Below, one piece after another: positions 8,572 to 18,341 of a stretch of DNA of 64,000 nt; the stretch's first letter is position 1, and the number at the start of each line of letters is the position of its first letter. The DNA is taken from positions 335,135 through 399,134 of the forward strand of contig NZ_JAGFNP010000002.1 of NCBI RefSeq assembly GCF_017592475.1. Reading direction: 5' to 3'. The DNA comes from Glycomyces niveus (GTDB lineage: Bacteria > Actinomycetota > Actinomycetes > Mycobacteriales > Micromonosporaceae). The position numbers and the translations under genes were made by a program. Below the pieces are notes generated by a model. The model saw only the letters and a list, made by a program, of their open reading frames with translations. It did no database searches and was not told the DNA's origin.

Positions 8572-10220
8572 CCAACGCCAGCCGGACCCGGCCCCGCACG
8601 CACACCCCCTCCCGGCTCTGGGGCCCCGAACCGACCGCACCCGACGCCGCGACCCTCGCCGACGTCCTGCTCCGCGCCGCGCGCGGCAGCTCCGGCGGCA
8701 TCACCTACGTCCGCGACGCCGACACCGAGGAGCGCCAGAGCTACGGCGCCCTCGCGCACGACGCCGCCCGCATCCTCGGCGGCCTGCGCGAACGCGGCGC
8801 CCGCCGCGGCGACAAGGTCATCGCGAAGGTCGCCGACGAACCCGACCTGCTCGCCCTCTTCTGGGCCTGCATGCTCGGCGGCCTGACCCCCCTGCCGCTC
8901 GGCACCGGCTCCGGCGCGCCGCACCCGGCCGCGCTCGACGAGCTGTGGCAGCCCGGCGACCGCGTCTGGACAGTCGACGACGGCCCGCAGCCCGGACCCG
9001 CCTCCGCCCGCGCCGAACGCCTCGGCTCGATCGGCGACCTCCGCACCGCCGACTCCCGCACCGACTTCACGCCCGGCGGCCTCGACGACCTCGCGCTCCT
9101 GCTCCTCACCTCGGGCAGCACCGGCACCCCCAAGGCCGTCATGCTCACCCACCGCAACCTCCTCGCCCGCACCGAGGCCACGGTCCGCGCCGCCGGACTC
9201 GACCGGACCATGCGGTCCTTCAACTGGATGCCGCTCGACCACGTCGGCGGCCTCGTCATGTTCCACCTGCGCGACACCTACCTTCAGTGCGAGCAGGCCC
9301 ACGCCCGCATCCAGTGGATCCTCGACGACCCGCTGCGCTGGATCGACCAGATGAGCCGCCGCGGCTCGACCGCCACGTGGGCGCCGAACTTCGCGTTCGG
9401 GCTCGTCAACGACAACGCCTCCCGCATGTCCGGACGCGATTGGGACCTCAGCGCCCTCACGTACATCATGAACGGCGGCGAGGCCATCAAACCGGCGGTG
9501 CTGCAGCGCTTCCTGCGCCTGCTGCACCCGTTCGCGCTGCCCGCGGACGCGATCTGCCCCGGCTGGGGCATGTCCGAGACCTCCTCGGGCATCGTGGACT
9601 GCCGCTTCGAACCCGGCGCCGCGGGGGCCGGGCGCTTCATCTCCGTCGGCCGCCCGCACCCGGGCGTGGGCCTGCGCGTCGTCGACGAGTTCGACGAGGT
9701 GCTCCCCGAGGGCGAGCAGGGCCTCCTCCAGGCCTCCGGCGCCCCGGTCTTCGGCGGCTACTACAACAATCCCGAGGTCAACCGCCGCACCTTCACCGCC
9801 GACGGCTGGTTCCGCACCGGCGACCTCGCGTACATCGAGGACGGACGCCTCACGGTCACCGGCCGCGACGGCGACACCGTCGTGGTAGCGGGCGAGGCCC
9901 GCCACGGCCACGAGATCGAGTCGACCGTGGAGGAACTCGACGGGGTCGAGCCCTCCTACACCGTCGCGTGCGCCGTCGACCCGGCCGACGGCGACAGCGG
10001 CCTCGCCGTCTTCTACCACCCCCGCGCCGGCGCCGACACCGCCTTGCTGGACAAGGAGATCCGCGAAGCCGTCCGCGCCGTCCACGGCCTCGAAGCCCGC
10101 CACGTCGTCCCCGTGACCCGCGCCGACGTCCCCAAGACCGGCATCGGCAAACTCCGCCGCACCCTCCTCAGCCGGCGGTTCGAGGCCGGCGAGTTCACGA
10201 CCTCGGGCGGGCGGCGATGA
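8568..10220 (+). CDS. AMP-dependent ligase (ANL-superfamily adenylating enzyme)
   Basis: Acyl/aryl-adenylating enzyme of 550 residues. The P-loop-like core LLTSGSTGTPKAVMLTHRN begins near residue 180. Later motifs are YIMNGGEAIKP, CPGWGMSETSSG, the hinge and ribose-binding run WFRTGDLAYIEDGRLTVTGR, and the catalytic Lys in PKTGIGKLRRTLL near the C-terminus. The C-terminal part and the R-D-G-D-T pattern resemble the fatty-acyl-AMP ligase and condensing-cluster adenylation branch rather than acetyl-CoA synthetase. No carrier domain is fused. It overlaps both neighbours by 4 nt (ATGA), so it is translated as part of a strict operon. The acid substrate cannot be read from the sequence. Confidence 0.88.
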   Translation: MTNASRTRPRTHTPSRLWGPEPTAPDAATLADVLLRAARGSSGGITYVRDADTEERQSYGALAHDAARILGGLRERGARRGDKVIAKVADEPDLLALFWACMLGGLTPLPLGTGSGAPHPAALDELWQPGDRVWTVDDGPQPGPASARAERLGSIGDLRTADSRTDFTPGGLDDLALLLLTSGSTGTPKAVMLTHRNLLARTEATVRAAGLDRTMRSFNWMPLDHVGGLVMFHLRDTYLQCEQAHARIQWILDDPLRWIDQMSRRGSTATWAPNFAFGLVNDNASRMSGRDWDLSALTYIMNGGEAIKPAVLQRFLRLLHPFALPADAICPGWGMSETSSGIVDCRFEPGAAGAGRFISVGRPHPGVGLRVVDEFDEVLPEGEQGLLQASGAPVFGGYYNNPEVNRRTFTADGWFRTGDLAYIEDGRLTVTGRDGDTVVVAGEARHGHEIESTVEELDGVEPSYTVACAVDPADGDSGLAVFYHPRAGADTALLDKEIREAVRAVHGLEARHVVPVTRADVPKTGIGKLRRTLLSRRFEAGEFTTSGGRR

Positions 10221-11695
10221 GGCTCGCCATCGCCGGAGCGGGCGCCTCGGCCGTCTGCCTTCTCGACGCCCTGGCCCGCAGCGCCGACCGCGTCGACGTC
10301 ACCGTCTTCGACCCGGCGCCCGCCCCGTGGCGCGGCCGCCCGTACCGCTGCGACCTGCCCGCGGTCCGCGTCAACGCGCCGCCGCCCGAGATGTCGGTCA
10401 GGGACGGCGACCACGGCCACTTCGAACGCTGGCTCGACGCGAACGGCGGTGCGGCCGAACCCGACCCGTGGTCCGGCGACCGCTTCGTCCCGCGCGAGCG
10501 GTACGGCGCCTACCTCGAAGCCGCCGCCGCCGAGGCGATCGCGGCCATCGAAGGGGCGGGCGGCACGGTGGCGCTGCGCCGCTGCGCCGCCACCGGGGTG
10601 CTGCGCACCAGCGAGCAGGTGGTCGTCCGCACCGACGACGGCCGCCTCCAGCCGTTCGACGCGTTCGTCCTCTGCGTCGGCGTCGGCCGCCCCGCCGACC
10701 TGTACGGACTCGACGGCGCCACCGGATACGTGCCCGACCCGTACCCGGCGCTGACCGCGCTCGAACCGGTGGAGGGCGACACGGCCGTCATCGGGTCCGG
10801 CCTGACGGCGGTGGACACGGTCCTGGCGCTGGCCGCGACCCGCTCGGAGGGGCGGATCGCGCTGGTCTCGCGCAGCGGCGTGCTGCCGGGGGTGCGCCAG
10901 CGGTACACGCCGAGCCGCTTGCGGCACTTCAAGGTCGACCGCATCCGGGAGCTGGCGCGGCGGGGCCCGCTGCGCCTGGAGGATCTGACGGCGCTCATGG
11001 CCGCGGAGATCGGGGCGGGCGGGTTCGACGTCGCGGGCGTGGCCCGCGAGCTGTCCTCGCTCGGCCGGGAGGAGCCGCGGGCCAGGCTGGAGCGGCACCT
11101 CGGCATGGTCGACGACCCGGACCTCGGCCTGCGGATCCTGCAGCAGGCGGTGCCGGAGACCGGCCCGGACGTGTGGCCGCGCCTCGACGCGCGCGACCGG
11201 GAGTTGGTGCTGCAGGAGCACTACCGGGCGCTGATGAGCCTGTGCTGCCCGATGCCGCCCGCGAGCGCCGCCACCCTGCTGTCCCTCATGGACTCCGGAC
11301 GGCTGGAGGTGGTCGGCGGGCTCGCCGACGTGCGGCCCCGGCGCGGCGGGTTCACAGTGAAGGCGGGCGGCCGGAAGCTCCAGGTCGCGACCGTGGTGAA
11401 CGCGGCGAGTGCGCCGCGCCACCGCGTCCCGCCGGCCGCCGCGCCCCTGGTGGACTCGCTGGTCCGCTCGGGAGCGGCCCGCCCGCACCCGCACGGCGGC
11501 CTGCGGATCGACCCGGCGACGAGCCGGGCGGTCGGCCGCGGCGGGCCGGACGACCGCCTCTACGTCCTGGGCGACCTGGCCGCCGGGACGCTCTTCTTCA
11601 CCTTCGGCATCCCGTCCCTGGTGGACCGCGCCCGGGACATCGCTGCGAGCCTGTCGCTCCAGCGCCGACCCCTCGCCACCCCGGCGAACCGTTAG
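10217..11695 (+). CDS. FAD/NAD(P)-binding oxidoreductase (PF13454-like)
   Basis: Predicted flavin-dependent oxidoreductase of 492 residues. The N-terminus is a dinucleotide-binding fold (MRLAIAGAGASAVCLLDAL), followed by WRGRPYRCDLPAVRVNAPP, a pattern of the FAD-NAD(P)-binding family PF13454. A second Rossmann motif, VIGSGLTAVDTVLAL, lies near residue 190, and the C-terminal YVLGDLAAGTLFFT is the usual FAD-contact strand. The ATG overlaps the ligase stop by 4 nt and the aldolase gene follows after 9 bp. Relatives occur in several secondary-metabolite clusters, but no reaction can be assigned from sequence. Confidence 0.82.
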   Translation: MRLAIAGAGASAVCLLDALARSADRVDVTVFDPAPAPWRGRPYRCDLPAVRVNAPPPEMSVRDGDHGHFERWLDANGGAAEPDPWSGDRFVPRERYGAYLEAAAAEAIAAIEGAGGTVALRRCAATGVLRTSEQVVVRTDDGRLQPFDAFVLCVGVGRPADLYGLDGATGYVPDPYPALTALEPVEGDTAVIGSGLTAVDTVLALAATRSEGRIALVSRSGVLPGVRQRYTPSRLRHFKVDRIRELARRGPLRLEDLTALMAAEIGAGGFDVAGVARELSSLGREEPRARLERHLGMVDDPDLGLRILQQAVPETGPDVWPRLDARDRELVLQEHYRALMSLCCPMPPASAATLLSLMDSGRLEVVGGLADVRPRRGGFTVKAGGRKLQVATVVNAASAPRHRVPPAAAPLVDSLVRSGAARPHPHGGLRIDPATSRAVGRGGPDDRLYVLGDLAAGTLFFTFGIPSLVDRARDIAASLSLQRRPLATPANR

Positions 11696-11704
11696 GAGAC
11701 CACT

Positions 11705-12523
11705 GTGAACGACACTGCTGTGAACGACACCGTCAAGCCCTCGTACCTGGCCGACACCGACACCGGTCTGCCGTTGCCGCAGCGGCCGGTGTTCGAGCGG
11801 GTCGAGGACGAGCGCCGCCACCGCAAGCAGCGGCTCGCGGCCGCGTTGCGCCTGTTCGGCGAGTTCGGCTACTCGGAGGGGGTGTCGGGGCACCTGTCGG
11901 TGCGCGACCCCGAGTACCCGGACCGGTTCTGGGTCAACCCGTTCGGGAAGGCCTTCGAGCGGCTGCGGGTGGCCGACCTGATCTGCGTCGACGCGGCCGG
12001 GCGGGTGGTGGCCGGGGAGGGCCTGGTGAACCCGAGCGCGTTCGTCATCCACTACCACATCCACGACCAGCGGCCGGACGCCGAGGCGGCCGCGCACGGG
12101 CACACGGTGTACGCGCGGGCGCTGGGGGCGCTCGGGCGGCTGCTGGAGCCGATCGACCAGGAGTCGGCGGCGTTCTGGGAGGACCAGGTCCTCTACGGCG
12201 AGTACGACGGACCGGCGGTCGACTTCGAGATGGGGCGGCGCATCGCGCGGCACCTGGGGGACAAGCGGGCGCTCCTCATGGCCCACCACGGGCTCATCAC
12301 CGTGGGCGGCTCCATCGACGAGGCGGCGCACTGGTTCTTCACGTACGAGCAGGCCGCGCGGGTGCAGCTCGTCGCGAGCGCGGCGGGCGAGGTGAAGCCG
12401 ATGAGCCCGGAGCAGGCGAAGCTCGCGCGCGACGGGTTCGGCGATCCCCACCTGGGCTGGTTCTCGTTCCAGCTCCTGTGGGACCAGATCGTGGCCGACC
12501 AGCCGGACTTCCTCGAGGAATAA
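11705..12523 (+). CDS. Class II aldolase/adducin-family protein
   Basis: Zinc-dependent class II aldolase-fold protein of 272 residues. The family signature includes ASRLFGEFGYSEGVSGHLSVR-like sequence (FGEFGYSEGVSGHLSVRDP), the zinc His pair in AAHGHTVYARALG, and MAHHGLITVGGSIDEAAHWF. The GTG at 11705 has AGGAG 8 bp upstream; it stands 9 bp after the oxidoreductase stop and is the last gene before a strong terminator. Members cleave or epimerise phosphorylated or free aldol substrates; some act on aromatic or acyl intermediates. The substrate here is unknown. Confidence 0.88.
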   Translation: MNDTAVNDTVKPSYLADTDTGLPLPQRPVFERVEDERRHRKQRLAAALRLFGEFGYSEGVSGHLSVRDPEYPDRFWVNPFGKAFERLRVADLICVDAAGRVVAGEGLVNPSAFVIHYHIHDQRPDAEAAAHGHTVYARALGALGRLLEPIDQESAAFWEDQVLYGEYDGPAVDFEMGRRIARHLGDKRALLMAHHGLITVGGSIDEAAHWFFTYEQAARVQLVASAAGEVKPMSPEQAKLARDGFGDPHLGWFSFQLLWDQIVADQPDFLEE

Positions 12524-12532
12524 GGCGCGTGG

Positions 12533-12568
12533 CGCAGGGGGCCCGGCCGCACGGCCGGGCCCCCTGCG
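12533..12568. terminator. Perfect 16-bp bidirectional terminator
   Basis: Arms CGCAGGGGGCCCGGCC and GGCCGGGCCCCCTGCG pair over 16 bp around a 4-nt loop. The hairpin separates the convergent aldolase (plus) and PPOX-fold (minus) genes. Confidence 0.85.
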
Positions 12569-12571
12569 GCG

Positions 12572-13483
12572 CTACGGCACCATGCAGGCGGCGGGCGGGT
12601 TGTGCCGGGAGCGGTCGAGCAGCCGCCACCGCAGCGGGCTCGCGCCGTCGACTTGGACGACACTGCGGACGGTGAACTCGACGACGCGGAGCGCGCCGGG
12701 GAGCGCCGCCGCGGCGGCGGGGTCCCAGTCGACGCGGCATTCGCCGGTGAGCTGGAGTGTCGCGCCGGTCTCCCAGTCCACGAACAGGAGTCCCGCGGCG
12801 GGGTTGACCTCGATGTTGCCGAGGGTCATGTAGAACGAGTTGCCGAGGTAGTCGGGCCAGCGGATCACGTCGTCCTCGACGGTGACGAAACCGGGTTCGC
12901 CGCCGCGGTGCGAGGCGTCGGCGCCGTGCTCGGGGGAGCGGGAGCCGATGAAGAACGTGTCGGCCGATTCGATCCACTTGCGTTGGAGCGCATCGAGTCC
13001 TTCCCGGGCGACGGCGGCGCTCGGCGGGGTCTCGTCATAGGCCGTCACCTCCCGCACCTGGAGGTACTTGGGGCAGTTGCCGAGCACCTGCTCGGTGCGG
13101 ACCGCCAGGCCGCCGTCGCGCCGAGTCACGGTGCCGTTGACGCGGATGCGCCTGCGCGTCTGCGGTTCCAGCGCGAGGATGCCGACGTCGGCGCCGTCGC
13201 GGAGCGCGGTGCCGAGCGCGTCGCCCTCGGCGGGCAGGGCGTCCACGAGCAGGGTCCGGTGGTCGGCGGCGTGCGCGAAGCCGGGCCGCCCGGCGACGGT
13301 GGTCGTCCACATGCGTCCGTCCTCATCCTCTGAGGACAGGAACAGCATGCACTGGCGCTGCAGGAACTCGGCGAAGCCGCCCGAGAGCGAGGCGCCGAAC
13401 ATCGGCGAACCCCATCCGGGCCCGCCTTCGCCCGCGCGTTCCTGCACGGCCTGCTCGCCGGGGTGTTCGATCGATCGCATCAT
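12572..13483 (-). CDS. Pyridoxamine 5'-phosphate oxidase-fold protein
   Basis: Split-barrel flavin-binding protein of 303 residues with two PPOX-type halves. The first half has FLQRQCMLFLSSEDEDGRMWTT; the second has DTFFIGSRSPEHGADASHRG and the strand GNSFYMTLGNIEVNP followed by LLFVDWETG. This order is typical of the long pyridoxamine 5'-phosphate oxidase-like family that binds FMN or F420 rather than a true PdxH. The start is the first of two adjacent ATGs, with AAGGAG upstream; it overlaps the stop of the AraC gene by 4 nt, so the pair is translationally coupled. AraC probably controls it directly. The substrate is unknown. Confidence 0.85.
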   Translation of the reverse strand: MMRSIEHPGEQAVQERAGEGGPGWGSPMFGASLSGGFAEFLQRQCMLFLSSEDEDGRMWTTTVAGRPGFAHAADHRTLLVDALPAEGDALGTALRDGADVGILALEPQTRRRIRVNGTVTRRDGGLAVRTEQVLGNCPKYLQVREVTAYDETPPSAAVAREGLDALQRKWIESADTFFIGSRSPEHGADASHRGGEPGFVTVEDDVIRWPDYLGNSFYMTLGNIEVNPAAGLLFVDWETGATLQLTGECRVDWDPAAAAALPGALRVVEFTVRSVVQVDGASPLRWRLLDRSRHNPPAACMVP

Positions 13484-14406
13484 CGTGCTCCTTCGGGTTG
13501 GGTCGCGGCCCGGATCTGGCGGGGGGTGAGGCCGTACTCCTGCCGGAAGGCCCGGGTGAAGTACGAGGGGGTCAGGAACCCCCAGCAGCGGCCGATCATC
13601 GCGACGCTGACGCCTGACTTGTGCGGGTCCTGGAGGTCGGCCAGGCAGCGGGACAGGCGTTCGCGCCGGATCCACTTGGTGGGACTGAGCCCGTGCTCCT
13701 GGAACAGCTTCTGCACGTACCGCACGGACACGCCGTGCTGGCGCGCGAGCGAGGCGAGGTCGAGCGACGGGTCGTCGAGGTGCAGCTTCGCGTAGCCCTG
13801 GATGCGCTTGAGCATCGCGGTGCGGACTTCGCGGTCGCCGCCGTGCGAGCGGGCCGCTTCGGCCGCGGCGCAGGCGATGAGATCGGTCAGGTGGTGGGCG
13901 AACGGCTGGAACGCGGCGTCGTCGCATTCGTCGATCGAGGCGGCGAGGCCGCCGAGCACCGAGAGCAGTAAGGTCGCCGGGCCCTTGTCGCGGGTCCACC
14001 GGCGCCCGGCGACCGCGCGCGCCTCGACCGGGGTGAGGCCGAGCCGGCGGACGGTGAGCGGGACGTGGAGCGCCTTGGTGGAAGGCCGGGTGAACCGCAG
14101 CTTGAGCGCCTGGTTCCGGTCGGTGGAGACGAGATCCCCGGCCTGGGCCGCGATGCTGCGCCCGTCCTGGACGGCCAGCACCGATCCCTCGGCGACGTAC
14201 CAGAAGTCGACGATGCCGGTGCCGGGCACGGGAGTGTGGCGGACGGTGGCGGGGCCGGTGCTCAGGGCCGTGGCGTTGACGCCGCCGGGCCCGAGCGGTC
14301 GGAAGCGCTGGTCGGCGGGGTCGGCATGGGCGACCGTGACCCGACCTCCCAGCAGTCGCTCCCACTCGAGCGGGGGCGCGTCTACGACGACTGATTCGAA
14401 GTGCAC
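13480..14406 (-). CDS. AraC-family transcriptional regulator
   Basis: Transcription factor of 308 residues. The N-terminal part (about 1-190) is an AraC-binding-like-domain-2 effector region, including FWYVAEGSVLAVQDGR. The C-terminal HTH pair (about 205-305) contains LASLARQHGVSVRYVQKLFQ and ends with FTRAFRQEYGLTPRQIR. GTG at 14406 is the chosen start, with GGGAG 8-9 bp before it; a longer frame exists upstream but lacks a ribosome site and the domain. It precedes and overlaps the PPOX gene, and is divergent from the CGNR gene 210 bp away. Confidence 0.9.
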   Translation of the reverse strand: MHFESVVVDAPPLEWERLLGGRVTVAHADPADQRFRPLGPGGVNATALSTGPATVRHTPVPGTGIVDFWYVAEGSVLAVQDGRSIAAQAGDLVSTDRNQALKLRFTRPSTKALHVPLTVRRLGLTPVEARAVAGRRWTRDKGPATLLLSVLGGLAASIDECDDAAFQPFAHHLTDLIACAAAEAARSHGGDREVRTAMLKRIQGYAKLHLDDPSLDLASLARQHGVSVRYVQKLFQEHGLSPTKWIRRERLSRCLADLQDPHKSGVSVAMIGRCWGFLTPSYFTRAFRQEYGLTPRQIRAATQPEGAR

Positions 14407-14584
14407 GAGAAGACTCCCTCGCGTTGCCGGCCGAGCCGACCGGCGCGAGCGGCGGCGTCTCCCCAACGGCCGCCTGGAACGCGGACGCCGCTGTCAGCGC
14501 CGCGCAGGCCGGACTCGGACCCAGTGCTGTGGCGGCGCGGAGGCGTCGCCATGGTGTTACCGAAGCGATAGTCCCATCAGTTTC

Positions 14585-14612
14585 TAATGGGTTCGATAAT
14601 ACGATACCATTA
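14585..14612. promoter_or_regulatory. Palindromic operator at the CGNR gene start
   Basis: The dyad has outer arms TAATGG and CCATTA with inner TCG and CGA triplets, over 28 bp. It ends 4 bp before the GTG start at 14617 and so would cover the promoter -10 (GATAAT-like at 14595-14600) or the start site. Its AT content contrasts with the surrounding GC-rich DNA. Autoregulation by the CGNR protein is the simplest reading. Confidence 0.6.
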
Positions 14613-14616
14613 AGAA

Positions 14617-15186
14617 GTGAATGCAGTGGTACTTCTGACCGGCGACCTGCCGATCGCCCTCGCGAACACCGTCCGGCTCCGCCGCGGCCGCCTCCAGGAC
14701 GCCATCGAGACCCCTGCGGGCCTGGCGGCCTGGCTCGCCGAGACCGCGCCCGCGCTGCGCACGGCGCTGCCCGCGCACGCCCTGACAGGGGTCGGCGAAG
14801 CCGACGCGAGCGAGGCCCGGCACCTGCGCGACAGCATCCGGTCCATTATCGAGTCGCAGGCGGCGGGGGAGGTCCCCGCCGAAGCGGACCGCGAACGGCT
14901 CAACCGGCACGCGGCCGCCGCGCCCGGCTGGCCCCGACTCGACTGGGACGACGACCCGGTCCTCGCCCGCGTCAGCGCCGCCGCCCCGGTCGCCGCCGCC
15001 CTCGCCGAGATCGCCGGCGCCGCCATCGAAATGCTCTGCTCCGAGCAGCGGCACCTCCTGTCGGCCTGCGCCGCACCGGACTGCATCCGCCTGTTCGCCA
15101 AGACCGACCCGCGCCGCAAGTGGTGCTCGCCCGACTGCGGCAACCGCGCCCGCGTCAACCGCCACTACCGCAACCGCAACGCCTGA
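14617..15186 (+). CDS. CGNR zinc-finger domain regulator (ABATE domain)
   Basis: Putative stress-type transcriptional regulator of 189 residues. The N-terminal ABATE-like region (about 1-130) begins LLTGDLPIALANTVRLRRG. The C-terminal CGNR zinc finger runs from about 148: CAAPDCIRLF, then KWCSPDCGNRARVNRHYRN, with the four cysteines in place. GTG at 14617 is used; no clear Shine-Dalgarno is present, and with a promoter-like dyad directly upstream the mRNA may be nearly leaderless. It stands divergent from AraC/PPOX and convergent with GAPDH. The family is thought to bind DNA and an unknown small ligand. Confidence 0.88.
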   Translation: MNAVVLLTGDLPIALANTVRLRRGRLQDAIETPAGLAAWLAETAPALRTALPAHALTGVGEADASEARHLRDSIRSIIESQAAGEVPAEADRERLNRHAAAAPGWPRLDWDDDPVLARVSAAAPVAAALAEIAGAAIEMLCSEQRHLLSACAAPDCIRLFAKTDPRRKWCSPDCGNRARVNRHYRNRNA

Positions 15187-15201
15187 AGGCACGGAAAAGG
15201 A

Positions 15202-15240
15202 CTCCGGCCCGGCCCCCTTCGCGGGGACCGGGCCGGAGCC
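15202..15240. terminator. Terminator between CGNR and GAPDH genes
   Basis: The arms CTCCGGCCCGG and CCGGGCCGGAG, extended by C4/G4 after one mismatch, close around TTCG; TTT follows on the plus strand. It serves two convergent genes. Confidence 0.8.
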
Positions 15241-15256
15241 TTTATCGGGAGGCGGG

Positions 15257-16270
<1,014 letters not shown>

Positions 16271-16303
16271 TCAAGCTCTCGGACCGGGTCGCGACGAAGC
16301 GGC

Positions 16304-17074
16304 TCAGCCGTCGAGCGCGGCGACTTGGACCAGCGGGCCCTTGCCGAACGGCGGCGGCGGCGCGTCGCGGAAGCCGCCGTGCTCGGCGACGACCCGGAAC
16401 CCGGCGGCGGCCAGCGCCCCGCGGATCTGCGGGGCCGTCAGCACCCACTGGTCGAAGCCGTTCTCGTGCATCGAGACCGCGCCGTCGGGGTCCCGAGCCA
16501 GGATCGTCTCCTCGTTGCGCCAGCACGCGGTGTGGCCGTTCACGCTCGTGTGGACCATCCGCGTGAGCAGCACGCCGTCGCGCTGGTGGTGCGCGATCAT
16601 CGACGGCTGGTACGTGTCGACGAAGCCGAGCAGGTGCGCCGCGTCGAGCACCAGGTGCCCGCCGGGCGCGAGCCGCCCGCGGACCTGCCGCAGCAGCGGC
16701 ACCAGCGCTTCGGGCGGCACCATGTTGAGCGTCGCGAAGAGACAGACGACCAGGTCGAAGGGCTCCTCGGTCGCGAACTCGGCGACGTCCAAGTCGGCCA
16801 GGTCGGCCCGCACGTACTCGAGGCCGTCCCCGCCGGCCTCGGTCGCCCAGGCGATGAACGCGGCGCTGGCGTCGACGCCGACGCCGCCGTGGCCGCGCGC
16901 GGCGAGCGCCCGCAGCGTGGTGCCCGTGCCGCAGCCCAGGTCGAGCACCCGTCCACCGGTCGCCTTGCCGCTCTTGGCCAGCCAGTCCGCGAGGTACGCC
17001 GTCTCAGCGTGCACGTCGCGCAGTGTCCCGCGGATGACCTCGTAGTACTGCCCGGGGAATTCGAACGCCATCAT
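16304..17074 (-). CDS. SAM-dependent methyltransferase, class I
   Basis: Class I methyltransferase of 256 residues. Motif I is VLDLGCGTGTTLRALAARG near residue 43, motif II VGVDASAAFI, and the motif IV region FDLVVCLFATLNMV. The central helix insertion RLAPGGHLVLDAAH is typical of methyltransferase 25-type folds. The tail, with HENGFDQWVLTAPQIRGAL and the small-molecule class pattern, suggests a low-molecular-weight substrate. Translation probably starts at the first of two adjacent ATGs after AGGGGG. It is 9 bp downstream of the MFS exporter stop, so the two are one operon. The substrate is unknown. Confidence 0.87.
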   Translation of the reverse strand: MMAFEFPGQYYEVIRGTLRDVHAETAYLADWLAKSGKATGGRVLDLGCGTGTTLRALAARGHGGVGVDASAAFIAWATEAGGDGLEYVRADLADLDVAEFATEEPFDLVVCLFATLNMVPPEALVPLLRQVRGRLAPGGHLVLDAAHLLGFVDTYQPSMIAHHQRDGVLLTRMVHTSVNGHTACWRNEETILARDPDGAVSMHENGFDQWVLTAPQIRGALAAAGFRVVAEHGGFRDAPPPPFGKGPLVQVAALDG

Positions 17075-17083
17075 CGCGACCCC

Positions 17084-18322
17084 CTACCGGCTCGCCGCGA
17101 CGGGCGCGTCGGCCGCGACGGCGGGCCCGGTCCGGGACAGGACCGCGAGCGACGCGAACCCGGCGACGGCGAGGGCCGCGATCGACGCGGCCATCGGCAG
17201 GGCGTTCGCGGCGCCCGCGACACCGGCGAAGGGCGCGGCGAGCCCGCCGAAGAGATGCGTGGCGAGCCCGATGAGCGAAGCGGCCGCCCCCGCGTTGTCG
17301 CCGTTGTCGGCCAGCGCCAGCGCCATCGAGTTCGGCATCACCAGGCCGACGGCCGAGACGACGACGAAGATCCCCGCCAGCAGCACCGGCAGCCCGGCGT
17401 CGGCGAGCACTCCGGCCAGCACGACCACCCCGCCCACAGCGGAGCTCGCGGTGCCGATCCGCAAGAGCCGCAGCGGACCGGTCTTGTGCACGATGCGGCC
17501 GCTCACCTGCGCGGCGATCACGAGGCCGAGCGCGTTGACGGCGAACACGGCACTGAACATCTGCGGCGACATGCCGTGCAGCTCCTGGAGCACGAACGGC
17601 GAACCGGCGATGTAGGCGAACATCGCGCCGAAGGCGAACCCGGCCGCGAGCGTGTACCCGAGGAACCGCCGGTCGCCGAGCAGACCAGCGAACACCCGCG
17701 GCGTGGCCGCGAGCCCGCCGGTCTGGCGGCGCTCGGCCGGCAGCGACTCGCGGAACCCGAAGCCGACCGCGAGCAGCATCAGCGCCCCGCACGCGGCCAG
17801 CGCGATGAAGATCCCGGGCCACTCCATGAACCGCAGCAGCTGGGCGCCGCCGACGGGGGCGAGGACCGGCGCGATCCCCGTGACGAGCATCAGCGCCGCG
17901 AACAGCCGGGCCGCGTCCGCGCCGTTGTACTTGTCGCGCCCGATCGCGGCGGCGATCACGATGCCCGTCGCGCCGCCGATCCCCTGCAGGAGCCGCAGGC
18001 CCACGAGCGTCCACACGTCGGGTGCGACGGCGCACAGCACCGAGGTCACCACATAGAGCGCGAGCCCTGCGAGCAGCGGGACCTTGCGGCCCAAGGCGTC
18101 GGAGATCGGACCGGCGATGACCTGGCCGAAGCCGAGGCCGACCAGGCACGCGGTGAGACTGAGCTGGACCGCCGACGCCGAGGCGCCGAGGTCGGCCGAG
18201 AGCTGCGGCCAGCTCGGCAGGTAGGCGTCGTTGGACAGCGGGCCGAGCGCGGTGAGCGCTCCCAGCACGACCACGAGCCAGGCGTACGCGGCCCGCGAAG
18301 GCGGGCCGTCCAGGCGTTGCAT
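17084..18322 (-). CDS. MFS exporter, DHA1 Bcr/CflA-type
   Basis: Twelve-helix major facilitator of 412 residues, inner membrane, probably a drug or metabolite exporter. Bcr/CflA marks include NDAYLPSWPQLSADLG after helix 1, the motif A loop DALGRKVPLL, and the helix-4/5 run LRLLQGIGGATGIVIAAAIGRD. ATG at 18322 is preferred because GGAG is 8 bp upstream; a TTG two codons earlier is possible. It lies 19 bp behind the NAD(P)-binding reductase gene and 9 bp before the methyltransferase. In this setting it may export the product of the neighbouring enzymes. Confidence 0.9.
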   Translation of the reverse strand: MQRLDGPPSRAAYAWLVVVLGALTALGPLSNDAYLPSWPQLSADLGASASAVQLSLTACLVGLGFGQVIAGPISDALGRKVPLLAGLALYVVTSVLCAVAPDVWTLVGLRLLQGIGGATGIVIAAAIGRDKYNGADAARLFAALMLVTGIAPVLAPVGGAQLLRFMEWPGIFIALAACGALMLLAVGFGFRESLPAERRQTGGLAATPRVFAGLLGDRRFLGYTLAAGFAFGAMFAYIAGSPFVLQELHGMSPQMFSAVFAVNALGLVIAAQVSGRIVHKTGPLRLLRIGTASSAVGGVVVLAGVLADAGLPVLLAGIFVVVSAVGLVMPNSMALALADNGDNAGAAASLIGLATHLFGGLAAPFAGVAGAANALPMAASIAALAVAGFASLAVLSRTGPAVAADAPVAASR

Positions 18323-18341
18323 GGGCAAGTCTCCAATTCCC

